Source: an uncultured Lachnospiraceae bacterium (GTDB taxonomy: Bacteria; Bacillota; Clostridia; Lachnospirales; Lachnospiraceae). From it: DNA of 64,000 nucleotides. Position 1 is the stretch's first letter. Each line of letters begins with the position of its first letter. The notes under the pieces are model-generated. The model saw nothing but the letters and a program-made list of their open reading frames with translations. It was not told the DNA's origin and did no database searches. The DNA is taken from contig CACZBW010000002.1 in the NCBI GenBank assembly GCA_902779575.1, positions 62,001-126,000 on the forward strand, in the 5' to 3' direction. Below, one piece after another: positions 34,762 through 43,340 of this stretch. Both the position numbers and the translations under genes were made by a program.

Positions 34762-36558
34762 TTATCTTCCGTTTATCCTCCGGATCCCGACCTCACGGCA
34801 GTTGATCTCACGGATCTTCTCAGGCGCGATTTTGAATTCATGGTTCTCATCAAGCAGGCCGTTGATCTCCTGCTGTACGTCCGAAACCTGGGTATAGCAG
34901 TATCCCGAGACATATGGCAGCCGCTTGATCGCGGTCGTGATCCTGTCAAAACGCTCCAGGAATTCCTTCTCATCTCTGACCGTATTTCCGTAGCCCCATT
35001 CACCCTCCTTGCCGCCGGCGAAGGCAATACCGCCGTATTCGCTGATAATCACGGGCTGTCCCGCATAGTCATAGCCTTCCGCCATGGCCGAACGGTCCTT
35101 GCAGTGATAGATTTCTCCGGTTCCGATCTCTTCCAGATGTTCCGCGTAGCGGTCATAGAATACATCGCCGTACTCTTCATAATCATGGAGGGTAAGAATG
35201 TCGGAAATGGTATGCTCCCACCCGTCATTGGTGATGACCGGCCGGCTGTCATCTATGCTTCTGGTCAGATAATAGATCGCCTCCGTGAACTCCTGCTGCT
35301 TCGTATCCGTCTTGATCTTCGGAACGCCCCAGGATTCATTGAAAGGTGTCCAGGTAATAATGCAGGGATGATTCAGATTCTGCCGGACAATCTCCAGCCA
35401 TTCTCTGGTGAATTCCACCACCGCATCATCGCTGTACTCGTAGGCGGCCGCCATCTCACTCCAGACCAGCATGCCCTTCACATCGCACCAGTAGAGGAAA
35501 CGCTCGTCCTCAATCTTCATGTGCTTGCGCAGGCCATTGAAGCCCAGCGCGTGGATCTTATCGATATCATCGATCAGCGCCTGCTCATCCGGAGGCGTCA
35601 GATGGGAATCCTTCCAGTATCCCTGGTCCAGAATCAGCCTTTCATAAAGAGGTGTTCCGTTCAGCAGAATGTTCCCTTCCTCGATCCGGATCTCCCTCAT
35701 GCCAAAGTAAGAACGCACCTCATCCAGAATCTCCGTGCCTTTCCGGATCCGGATCGTCAGGTCATATAATTCCGGTTGCTCCGGCGTCCAGGTATGAATC
35801 CCCCAGGGCATCTCCTCCGGCAGATAGAGGCTGACCGTATCCTTCACCAGAGTCCGGCTGACCCCTTTGGAGGAAGAGGCAATCCTTGTTCCTTCATACT
35901 CAATCAGGCTGTCGATCCAGAGATCTTCCTCTTTTCCGGCTCCCGCCAAATAGTATTCAAATGACACTGTCCCATCCTTCATACAGGGCATGATTCTGAC
36001 ATTGTCCAGATAGATTCCGGGTACGGCCTCCATCCAGACTGTCTTCCATATCCCGGTCGTCTGCACATACCAGCAGCCATAATTGTCCTTCGCCCAGCGC
36101 TGTTTTCCCCTGGGCTGCGCGATGCTCATGGAGTCCTCCGCCTTCACCGTGATATCATTGTCCCCTTCCTTCAGGAATCCCGTGATATCAAAGGAGAAGC
36201 GGGCATATCCGCCTCTGTGGCTTCCGGCAAAGGATCCGTTCACCCAAAGCCTTGTCTCAAAATCACTTCCTTCAAAATGGATCAGCACATGTCCCTTCAG
36301 AGCCTCCGCCTTGATTGAAAGCTTCCTGTGGTACCAGACCATTTCATGATGCTCCGTCTCTCCGATCCCGCTCAGCTTTGTCTCATAGCTGAACGGAACA
36401 CAGATCGCACGGTGTTCCTCCGGAAAAGCTTTAAACCAGCCATTCTTCTCTCCGGCGTTCTCATCATCAAACAGAAAATCCCATGAACCGTTCAGATTCT
36501 CCCAGTTGCTGCGGACCATCTGTGGTCTCGGATAGTCCTTCATGTATGATTTTGTCAT
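34762..36558 (-). CDS. Glycoside hydrolase family 2 enzyme (beta-galactosidase/glucuronidase-like)
   Basis: The 598-residue product has the GH2 domain order: jelly-roll sugar-binding domain (about 15-180; WYHRKLSI, HFEGSDFETRLWVNG, GGYARFSFDITGFLKEGDN), an Ig-like domain (about 185-285) and a TIM barrel (about 290-598). The acid/base Glu408 is in TPFNESWG and the nucleophile Glu507 in ISEYGGIAF. There is no signal peptide, so it acts in the cytoplasm on imported oligosaccharides, which fits the ABC transporter genes upstream on the same strand. The sugar specificity cannot be read. A truncated inverted copy lies at 43341-44495. Confidence 0.93.
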   Translation of the reverse strand: MTKSYMKDYPRPQMVRSNWENLNGSWDFLFDDENAGEKNGWFKAFPEEHRAICVPFSYETKLSGIGETEHHEMVWYHRKLSIKAEALKGHVLIHFEGSDFETRLWVNGSFAGSHRGGYARFSFDITGFLKEGDNDITVKAEDSMSIAQPRGKQRWAKDNYGCWYVQTTGIWKTVWMEAVPGIYLDNVRIMPCMKDGTVSFEYYLAGAGKEEDLWIDSLIEYEGTRIASSSKGVSRTLVKDTVSLYLPEEMPWGIHTWTPEQPELYDLTIRIRKGTEILDEVRSYFGMREIRIEEGNILLNGTPLYERLILDQGYWKDSHLTPPDEQALIDDIDKIHALGFNGLRKHMKIEDERFLYWCDVKGMLVWSEMAAAYEYSDDAVVEFTREWLEIVRQNLNHPCIITWTPFNESWGVPKIKTDTKQQEFTEAIYYLTRSIDDSRPVITNDGWEHTISDILTLHDYEEYGDVFYDRYAEHLEEIGTGEIYHCKDRSAMAEGYDYAGQPVIISEYGGIAFAGGKEGEWGYGNTVRDEKEFLERFDRITTAIKRLPYVSGYCYTQVSDVQQEINGLLDENHEFKIAPEKIREINCREVGIRRINGR

Positions 36559-36708
36559 TCCAGAATCCCCCTTCTAAATTGATTCCGGCCCGGCGGAATG
36601 GCAGCCGGTGTCGTACAGATTAACTGTGAGATACCAGCTGTGCGCCCGCGGCGCTCCGGTCATTTCACTCTATATTTCTTTCCCTGAGAAAGCGGTATGC
36701 CCGCCGGC

Positions 36709-37743
36709 TCATCTTCCCGAACTGTTTTTACCGCCTGTATGCACCAGATGCAGGACAAACCAGAGAGCAGCCATCAGCACCAGGTAAAAGAGCAGTGCAA
36801 ACTCAAATGTCCGCTGCTTGAACTTTCCCGCAGAAAAGCTGAATATCACAAGGTTCGACAGTAGCAGGCAGAAAACAGTATTCATTCCAAGTCCGCGCAG
36901 AAAAGCGCAGATTCTGCTGCAGGGCCATCTCCCGGCGAGGGCATGCGCAAGCTGGTAGTAAAGATAGAGAAACAGCACGGCGCCGAACAGGAACCAGCCA
37001 TCCGGAGGAAAACGGTCCGTCAGACAGCCGCTGCGGATATAGCATACAATTTCCGGCAGGCTAAGCATCACACAGACCAGAAAAATTCTGAAATCCCATA
37101 TGATCTTTCTGCGGCAGAACCATACCCCCGCCGCGAAGTAAAACAGATACTGCAATACCGGAAAAGTAATCCATCCTGTGGAGCCGATCATCAGGGCGGC
37201 CCTGCTGTCGCCGATCCGCCCGTAGGGAATCAGAGTCAGCAGTCCTCCTGCCGCCAGGCATAAAAGCGTAAGCCAGCCGTTCTGCCTCTGAAACAGGCCA
37301 AACAGAAGAAGCCCCACCAGCATCACCCCGGCAAAGGACGCAAGAAATTCCGACCAGCCGGCGTATTTCTCCAGGAGGATAATCTGGCGGAAGACTCTGG
37401 GATCATAGTAATCCAGTTCCACCAGCCCGATATAGCAGATGCTGGAAATCCAGAAAGCCGCGAGACATTTCAGGGCGGTCCGGATCATTCTCGGCGCGGC
37501 CTGCCGGAAACTGCGGCTGAAATAGGCGTACCAGCAGGACAGGCCGAAGGTAAACATGAAACCGGAAAAGGTGGTCAGATTAATATAGTCGCAGATCTGC
37601 TTCTGCACCGGTTTTGTGTCCCTTCCGAAAAACTGGATGCAGTGGCAGAGCACCATCTGGAGAACCAGAATTCCTTTCATTATATCTGCCGCGTCATCTC
37701 TTTTCGTTCCGGAAGCCGGCATCCGATTTTCTCCGCTGCGCAT
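36709..37743 (-). CDS. Membrane acyltransferase (acyltransferase-3-like)
   Basis: The 344-residue product has about ten membrane helices and starts DDAADIMKGILVLQMVLCHCIQFFG, the pattern of acyltransferase-3 (OafA/NodX-like) proteins, where a His in the first helix is catalytic. Such enzymes O-acetylate surface sugars. It lies between the sugar permease and the GH2 gene on the same strand. The family call is moderate since the conservation outside the first helix is low. Confidence 0.65.
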   Translation of the reverse strand: MRSGENRMPASGTKRDDAADIMKGILVLQMVLCHCIQFFGRDTKPVQKQICDYINLTTFSGFMFTFGLSCWYAYFSRSFRQAAPRMIRTALKCLAAFWISSICYIGLVELDYYDPRVFRQIILLEKYAGWSEFLASFAGVMLVGLLLFGLFQRQNGWLTLLCLAAGGLLTLIPYGRIGDSRAALMIGSTGWITFPVLQYLFYFAAGVWFCRRKIIWDFRIFLVCVMLSLPEIVCYIRSGCLTDRFPPDGWFLFGAVLFLYLYYQLAHALAGRWPCSRICAFLRGLGMNTVFCLLLSNLVIFSFSAGKFKQRTFEFALLFYLVLMAALWFVLHLVHTGGKNSSGR

Positions 37744-37807
37744 CCCATCGTCCTTTCTGCATTCCTGCCACGGTCTGCCCCGTCATCAGCAGAATCCGCT
37801 TCTTTAT

Positions 37808-38632
37808 TTACCCTTTGATTCCTTCCATCGTAATACCCTGGACAATCTGCTTCTCAAATATGAGATACAGGATAATCATAGGCAGGGAAGCAACCAGATT
37901 TGCCGTCATGGGAATAACATAGTCCGGACGTTCGATGGACAGAAGGGTCGGGATTCCGACCGGCAGCGTATACATATCTTCACTGAATACGCAAAGCAGC
38001 GGCCACAGATAATTGTTCCAGCTTCCGATAAAACTCATCAGGGCAACCGTCGCGATGATAGGTTTTGAGAGCGGCAGGGCGATCCTGGTATAAATTGTCA
38101 GCTCGCTGCCCCCGTCGATCCGGACCGCCTCAAGTAGTTCATTTGGAAGGGTCTGGAAAAAATTAACTGTGATGATCAGGGTCATCGCGCTTGCGATCGA
38201 CGGCAGAATCAGTCCTGTATAGCTATTGATCAGTCCAAGCTTGTTCATCAGAATAAAGAGGGGGACGATCGTCGCTTCACCCGGAACCAGGAGGCCGCAG
38301 AGGAAATAGGTATACAGGATTTTGCTTCCCTTGAAGGGAATCTTTGCCAGCGCATAGGCTGCAAGCGTCGATACCACTACCGTAAGCACGGTCGTAATCA
38401 CAGCAACGATGAAGCTGTTGAAGAACCAGCGGAAGGTGCTGGTGCCGCTCAGAATCCGCGGATAATTCTCAAGCGTATAGGGCGGTTTGAACCAGTCCCA
38501 GATCGTCACGATCTGACGTCCTTCATGCTGCAGAGAACAGAACAGGGACCAGACCACCGGAAGCAGCATGATCAGTCCCAGGAGGATGGAAACAAAGGCG
38601 AGAATAACTGCTGCAGGTTTGATTTTCTTCAT
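37808..38632 (-). CDS. Carbohydrate ABC transporter permease (MalG-like)
   Basis: The 274-residue product has six membrane helices and the permease EAA loop (ELLEAVRIDGGSELTIYTRIALPLSKPIIATVAL), followed by SFIGSWNNYLWPL, a CUT1 MalG-type signature. Its start overlaps the stop of the upstream permease (TGATG), and its ribosome site GGAGGCG lies within that gene. No ATPase gene is present; a shared MsmK/MalK-type ATPase elsewhere is likely. Confidence 0.95.
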   Translation of the reverse strand: MKKIKPAAVILAFVSILLGLIMLLPVVWSLFCSLQHEGRQIVTIWDWFKPPYTLENYPRILSGTSTFRWFFNSFIVAVITTVLTVVVSTLAAYALAKIPFKGSKILYTYFLCGLLVPGEATIVPLFILMNKLGLINSYTGLILPSIASAMTLIITVNFFQTLPNELLEAVRIDGGSELTIYTRIALPLSKPIIATVALMSFIGSWNNYLWPLLCVFSEDMYTLPVGIPTLLSIERPDYVIPMTANLVASLPMIILYLIFEKQIVQGITMEGIKG

Positions 38633-39525
38633 CAGTCATCGCCTCCTCTCTGGAAACGCATCTGAACCAGAGTACAGACAACAAGGATAATGAACAGGAT
38701 ATACGACATCGCCGCCGCATAGCCGAGCTTGTTCTTGTCAAAAGCCTGCTCATAAATATACTGGATCAGCGGCTTCGTGGAACTGGCCGGACCTCCGCCG
38801 GTAATCAGGCGGATCTGTCCGAATACCTTAAAGCTGGCGATAATCTGAAGCAGCGTTACCAGGAAAATGGTGGGTCTGAGCAGCGGCAGTGTGATCTGGG
38901 TCAGCTTCTGCCAGTCAGAAGCCCCGTCCACAGCCGCGGCTTCCATGATGTCGTTTGAAATATCCTGAAGCGCAGCCAGATACAGGAGCATCGGGAAGCC
39001 GACTGTCCACCATGCTGTCATCAGGACAATCACCACCCACGACAGGTTCGTGCTCATAAACCAGAGCGGTTCATTCGTGGTATCATACAGCCCCATCCAT
39101 TTCAGGATGCCGTTTACCAGACCTCTGTAAGGAGCGAAGGTATATTTGGCGACAAAGGAAGCGACTGAAACCGAAAGAACCCCCGGCAGATAATAGCTGA
39201 CGCGGAGGAACTTCTTATACTTTACCTGACGGTTGGCAAATAGCGCCAGAATCAGTGCAAGAATCACGATCAACGGGACACAGAGAATCACAAAAGTTGT
39301 GGTGTGCTTGAGAGAGGCCCAGAACTTTGAATCCCCGAAAAGTTTTCTGAAATTATCCAGGCCGACATAATCCTGGAAGCCCATCAGAGACCATTTGCAA
39401 AGGCTGACCCAGACTCCCTGGATGATCGGATAGATGGTAAATACGGTAAAGAGAACAAAAAAGGGGAAAATAAACAGCAGTGCTGTCAGGGTCGCCTTTC
39501 TCTGCCTTTTCTTGATACTGTGCAT
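38632..39525 (-). CDS. Sugar ABC transporter permease (MalF-like)
   Basis: The 297-residue product has six membrane helices (first at about 13-35) and the EAA loop DIMEAAAVDGASDWQKLTQITLPLLRPTIFLVTL, with FGQIRLITGGGPASSTKPLIQYIYEQAF near the end, typical of CUT1 MalF/UgpA-type permeases. GGAGAGGAG precedes ATG 39525. It follows the solute-binding protein gene by about 200 bases that contain a strong stem. Confidence 0.95.
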   Translation of the reverse strand: MHSIKKRQRKATLTALLFIFPFFVLFTVFTIYPIIQGVWVSLCKWSLMGFQDYVGLDNFRKLFGDSKFWASLKHTTTFVILCVPLIVILALILALFANRQVKYKKFLRVSYYLPGVLSVSVASFVAKYTFAPYRGLVNGILKWMGLYDTTNEPLWFMSTNLSWVVIVLMTAWWTVGFPMLLYLAALQDISNDIMEAAAVDGASDWQKLTQITLPLLRPTIFLVTLLQIIASFKVFGQIRLITGGGPASSTKPLIQYIYEQAFDKNKLGYAAAMSYILFIILVVCTLVQMRFQRGGDD

Positions 39526-39633
39526 ATGACTCCTCTCCAGGAAAGCATGCAGCCGCTTTCTTCAGCCTGACACAGCGGTTGTCCGGCGCAGCTCCTGCAC
39601 ATTTCCAGAATGCGGGTTCCGGCTGATAAGCAT

Positions 39634-39692
39634 GCCCCGGGCCCCCGACACGCGCAGCCTTGACAGGCGGCGGATCTGACAGGGTCCGGGGC
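39634..39692 (-). promoter_or_regulatory. Intergenic stem between solute-binding protein and permease genes
   Basis: An 11-bp GC-rich stem with one G-U pair (39634-39644 with 39682-39692) lies in the 200-base gap, without a T-run. Such stems commonly protect the upstream message, giving more binding protein than permease. Confidence 0.45.
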
Positions 39693-39727
39693 TGACTATA
39701 ACTTCCGTTCCGAATACTTATTCCGGA

Positions 39728-41035
39728 TCAGTCAAGATTATCCTCAATGGCTGCATACAATGCTTCATAGGAAGCGTCGAAATCTGTCACGCCCTGCAGA
39801 TAGCCGTTCAGAGCTTCGATGATATCGGCCTTCATGCCGCCATAATAGGAGGTTGCTCTCGGCGCATATTTTGCAAGTCCAAGCTCGTCTACAATATTGT
39901 AGCCCTTCTTTTCCTTGTACTCTTCGCTGCCGTTCGCCGCGATCGCGGACGGGATCTGGCCGGAACCGGACCATGTCAGGCCGCCCTCGTTGGACGCATA
40001 TACCAGGAATTTAACCGCTTCAAGAGATTCTTCCTCTGTACGGTCCGGATTTGCCGGAAGGGTAAGCGTATGGGAATCAGCCCAGCAGTAAGCAGTGTCG
40101 CCGTAAAGGAGCGGGAACTCTGTCACGTTGAAGTTCAGGCCGTCCGTAGCTTCGAAGATACCGGTAACCCATGTTCCGCCGAATTCGAAAACAGCCTTGC
40201 CGGACTGGAAGATCGCGGAATGGTCATCAATGCCCGGAAGGACATATCCGTCATCATACAGGCTCTTCACATATTCCATAGCTGCTCTTGCGGTATCCTC
40301 GTCCAGAGTAACTTCGGTGGCATCATCATTAACAAAATCAGCTCCGCCCATCTGGAAATAAACCGCATACCATACACGGAAGGGATCATCACCGGAGTTC
40401 GTAAGAGCGATCGGGGAGACATCCTCCGGAAGGCTCTCTTTGCACTTTGCAAGAATTGCCGCGAAATCATCCGCGCTGGAAATCGCCAGGACCTCATCCT
40501 CTGATACGCCCGCCTGCTCCAGAAGGTCAAGGTTGTAATACATGACTTCGCAGTGGGTATCCAGCGGAATGGCGTAGATATCACCGTCAAATGTTACGGA
40601 ATCGACGGAAGCCTGCTCATAGAGCTCACCCAGGTCGACGCCGAGCTCATCCAGATAATCATTCAGCGGCTCCACGACGCCGGTCTCCTCCAGCTCATAG
40701 AGCTTTGATACATGGGATACGCCGGTATCCGGACCGTTTCCCGTGGCAACTGCGGTCTGCAGTTTCGTATAATAGTCATCCCATACAAGTGTAATGCACT
40801 CTACCGGATTCGTCGGTGAAGTAGCATTATAATCATCAACAATCTTGCCGAACCACTCTCCGTCACCGCCCGTGAACAGAGACCAGAAGGACAGATCGCC
40901 TTCCGCAACCTCAACAGCTTCCGGGTTATTGACAGTACCGTCTTCGTTCATGTCAACTTCATCCGCGAAGGCGCTTCCCGAAACCGCAAGTACCATAGCC
41001 GCACCTAACAATGAGCATAACAACTTTCTGGACAT
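39728..41035 (-). CDS. CUT1-type extracellular sugar-binding protein
   Basis: The 435-residue product has a signal peptide (1-24, ending SGSAFA) and the CUT1 binding-protein fold: LSFWSLFTGGDGEWFGKIVDDYNA, GNGPDTGVSHVSKLYELEETG, AIPLDTHCEVMYYNLDLL, GKAVFEFGGTWVTGIFEA and AVKFLVYASNEGGLTWSGSGQIPS. No lipobox Cys is present, so membrane tethering must differ from the usual lipoprotein form. Start ATG 41035 with AAGGAGGAATGATT upstream. First gene of the island operon, with two candidate promoters. Confidence 0.93.
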   Translation of the reverse strand: MSRKLLCSLLGAAMVLAVSGSAFADEVDMNEDGTVNNPEAVEVAEGDLSFWSLFTGGDGEWFGKIVDDYNATSPTNPVECITLVWDDYYTKLQTAVATGNGPDTGVSHVSKLYELEETGVVEPLNDYLDELGVDLGELYEQASVDSVTFDGDIYAIPLDTHCEVMYYNLDLLEQAGVSEDEVLAISSADDFAAILAKCKESLPEDVSPIALTNSGDDPFRVWYAVYFQMGGADFVNDDATEVTLDEDTARAAMEYVKSLYDDGYVLPGIDDHSAIFQSGKAVFEFGGTWVTGIFEATDGLNFNVTEFPLLYGDTAYCWADSHTLTLPANPDRTEEESLEAVKFLVYASNEGGLTWSGSGQIPSAIAANGSEEYKEKKGYNIVDELGLAKYAPRATSYYGGMKADIIEALNGYLQGVTDFDASYEALYAAIEDNLD

Positions 41036-41165
41036 AATCATTCCTCCTTCTTTCGACACAATGGTTTCGCTTCAAAGAAACTGAATCTTTTGCAGGAAAA
41101 GGGTGCTTTTACAAAAGCAAAATATGCATACAAATCGCGGCATATCCTCCCTTATTTCTGCAATA

Positions 41166-41193
41166 TTAATAGTTGCTCTCCTTGAGGTGTCAA
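41166..41193 (-). promoter_or_regulatory. Second candidate promoter of the sugar operon
   Basis: On the minus strand, TTGACA (41193-41188) and TATTAA (41171-41166), 16 bases apart, lie inside the leader made from the promoter at 41228-41256. Confidence 0.45.
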
Positions 41194-41227
41194 AATATTA
41201 TTAGCTGTTTTTGCCATTCCGTTTTAT

Positions 41228-41256
41228 ATTATAGGCGGTCTTTTGAGCGTTTTCAA
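41228..41256 (-). promoter_or_regulatory. Promoter of the sugar ABC transporter operon
   Basis: On the minus strand, TTGAAA (41256-41251) and TATAAT (41233-41228) have a 17-base spacer. The leader to the binding-protein start is about 185 bases. Confidence 0.75.
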
Positions 41257-41303
41257 TAAGTTTCCTTTATTTCGTATAAGATGTCTGCTATTTTTATTTT
41301 GTT

Positions 41304-41576
41304 TCAATTTTTTTGAAATAAAATCTGGTTTATAAATCTGAATACCTGTTCCGCGGTCAGCATCAGATTCCGCTTCGCGTTCTCAGGATCCGGCGCCTCA
41401 GTGAGCGTCGCAGCTCCGCGGATGATCGGGAAGAAAGCGCTGAGGCCGCCCCCGTTGCAGATTCCTGCGTCATCCGACGCGCTGCCGGCGAATGCAATGG
41501 ATTTAAGATGATGTTTTTGCAAGCCTGGCCACTCCGATCGGAACCTTCCCATGAAACCCGAAGAAATACATCGCAT
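41304..41576 (-). pseudogene. Remnant of a glycerate kinase C-terminus
   Basis: The reading frame encodes KHHLKSIAFAGSASDDAGICN, ...SAFFPIIRGA and PENAKRNLMLTAEQVFRFI, matching the last 70 residues of the intact glycerate kinase at 42090-43235 (KHHLKVIAFAG, DAFFPIVRES, PGNAKRNMTMAAEQVFRLL). The preceding part is scrambled and no ribosome site or catalytic core is present. It lies in opposite orientation to the intact gene, so it is a degraded relic of a second copy. Confidence 0.7.
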
Positions 41577-41698
41577 CCGCGCTGTGGTCTGAAGACGTAT
41601 AAATACGTCTGTCCCAAAACTGAATACTTCCGCTCACTGAAGCGTCTCATCGCACAGGCTGCCGGAACTGAAGTTTGAAAAAGGCTTATTATTGCACT

Positions 41699-41732
41699 AA
41701 AAAACCGGACCCGCTATTCTGCAGATCCGGTT
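41699..41732 (-). terminator. Terminator after tRNA-Lys
   Basis: AACCGGA/TCCGGTT stem (41703-41709 with 41726-41732) is followed on the minus strand by TTTTTTAG. Confidence 0.8.
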
Positions 41733-41740
41733 CTTCTTCG

Positions 41741-41813
41741 TGCACCTTCAGGGGCTCGAACCCTGGACACCCTGATTAAGAGTCAGGTGCTCTACCAACT
41801 GAGCTAAAGGTGC
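41741..41813 (-). tRNA. tRNA-Lys (anticodon CTT)
   Basis: The minus strand folds into a full cloverleaf: acceptor GCACCTT/AAGGTGC, D-loop AGCTCAGTTGGTAGAGC, anticodon arm CTGAC-TCTTAAT-CAG with anticodon CTT, T arm CAGGGTTCGAGCCCCTG, and discriminator A. The CCA end is not encoded. It has a consensus promoter and terminator and stands alone between the sugar operon and the glycerate kinase gene. Confidence 0.97.
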
Positions 41814-41850
41814 TTATTCATTTCTGTGCTTTCCCTGAAACACGAACATG

Positions 41851-41879
41851 ATTATAGTATAGGAATTCTGTTTTTGCAA
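41851..41879 (-). promoter_or_regulatory. Promoter of tRNA-Lys
   Basis: On the minus strand, TTGCAA (41879-41874) and TATAAT (41856-41851) have a 17-base spacer, about 35 bases before the mature tRNA 5' end. Confidence 0.8.
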
Positions 41880-42089
41880 GACCCAATTTGAAAATTTTTA
41901 AAAATTTTTCCGGCCCCATCTTTCCTTCTTTTCCGGCGGCCGTGTAAGGAGGCGAAGGCAGACTTGATAATCCATCCGAGCCGGAATGGTGTATACTTAC
42001 AGGTAGAGCTGAGGCCGCCGGAATCCGGTGGAATGCCGGGATCCGGTGTTTCAGGAAAAACAACTATACTGGTACTGGGGGCGGTTTGA

Positions 42090-43235
42090 ATGAAAGTAGT
42101 GATCGCAATCGATTCTTTTAAAGGGTGTATGAGCTCGAAGGAGGCGGGCAGAGCCTGTGCGGAAGGGATCTGGAGAGCCCGGCCGCGTGCGGAGACGGTT
42201 GTGATGCCGATGGCGGACGGCGGAGAGGGAACCATGGACGCCATCGTGGAGGGGTTAAAAGGAGAATACGTTGAATGTCGTACCGCAGGTCCGTACGGTT
42301 CAGAAGTGACGGCGCGTTACGGCGTAGTGAACAAGGGAAAAGCTGCGGTGATAGAGGCGGCGCAGGCGACGGGGCTCGTTCTGGTGGAGAGGCTCGGACT
42401 TGGAATCGGACTGAATCCCTGGAAGACAACGACACGGGGAGTCGGGCAGATGATCCTGCACGCGGCAGAACGGGGATGCCGGGATTTTGTGATCGGAACA
42501 GGAGGAAGCGCAGCAACGGAAGGCGGGATCGGAATGCTGGAAGCGCTGGGCTGTGCCTTCTATGGCGCGGACGGACAGCGGCTGCCGGCGGAGCTGGCGT
42601 CCCTTGCGAAGATCGGGCGAATCGACAGGTCGGGCATGGCCGGGGTATTGCAGGAATGCTATTTCAGAATCGCCTGTGATGTGAAGAACCCGCTGTGCGG
42701 GAAGAACGGCGCCGTGAATGTGTTCGGGGCGCAGAGGGGCGTGAAAGCGGAGGAAAAGGGATTTCTCGATGCGGCCATGTTTCATTTTGCGGATAAGACG
42801 CTGGAATGCACGGGCAAAGATTACAGAGGGCGAGCCGGCAGCGGTGCCGCGGGAGGCCTCGGCTTCGCGTTCATGAGCTATCTGCCCCATGTGGAGCTGG
42901 TTTCCGGGGTGGATCTGATGCTGCAGACGATCGGGCTGGAGAAGAAACTGAAGGGCGCGGATATCGTCGTGACCGGGGAAGGACGTCTGGACGCACAGAC
43001 TGTCCTGGGAAAAGTCCCGCTGGGAGTGGCACGTATTGCAAAGAAACACCATCTCAAAGTGATCGCATTTGCAGGTACGGTCTCGGAGGACGCCTGGATC
43101 TGCAACGAGGCCGGCATTGACGCCTTTTTCCCGATTGTGCGGGAGTCTACGAGCCTCGATGCGGCCATGGATCCCGGGAACGCAAAAAGAAATATGACAA
43201 TGGCCGCGGAACAGGTATTCCGGCTCCTGTCGTAG
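42090..43235 (+). CDS. Glycerate kinase (GlxK/GckA type)
   Basis: This phosphorylates D-glycerate with ATP, feeding sugar-acid breakdown into glycolysis. The 381-residue product has the class II glycerate kinase signatures: VVIAIDSFKGCMSSKEAG, MADGGEGTMDA, TRGVGQMI, GTGGSAATEGGIGMLEALG, CDVKNPLCGKNGAVNVFGAQRGV, RAGSGAAGGLGFA, VTGEGRLDAQTVLGKVP. The length is normal. GGGGGCGG lies before ATG 42090. It is followed by the truncated GH2 copy on the same strand. Confidence 0.95.
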   Translation: MKVVIAIDSFKGCMSSKEAGRACAEGIWRARPRAETVVMPMADGGEGTMDAIVEGLKGEYVECRTAGPYGSEVTARYGVVNKGKAAVIEAAQATGLVLVERLGLGIGLNPWKTTTRGVGQMILHAAERGCRDFVIGTGGSAATEGGIGMLEALGCAFYGADGQRLPAELASLAKIGRIDRSGMAGVLQECYFRIACDVKNPLCGKNGAVNVFGAQRGVKAEEKGFLDAAMFHFADKTLECTGKDYRGRAGSGAAGGLGFAFMSYLPHVELVSGVDLMLQTIGLEKKLKGADIVVTGEGRLDAQTVLGKVPLGVARIAKKHHLKVIAFAGTVSEDAWICNEAGIDAFFPIVRESTSLDAAMDPGNAKRNMTMAAEQVFRLLS

Positions 43236-43340
43236 CCGTTTTTTCAAAGATATTTAGAAACACTGAATGAATCCGTGTTTCCTTAGAATATACCGGGGAT
43301 AACAGATAACATATGCAGTTTAACTACAGCGCAGAAAAAA

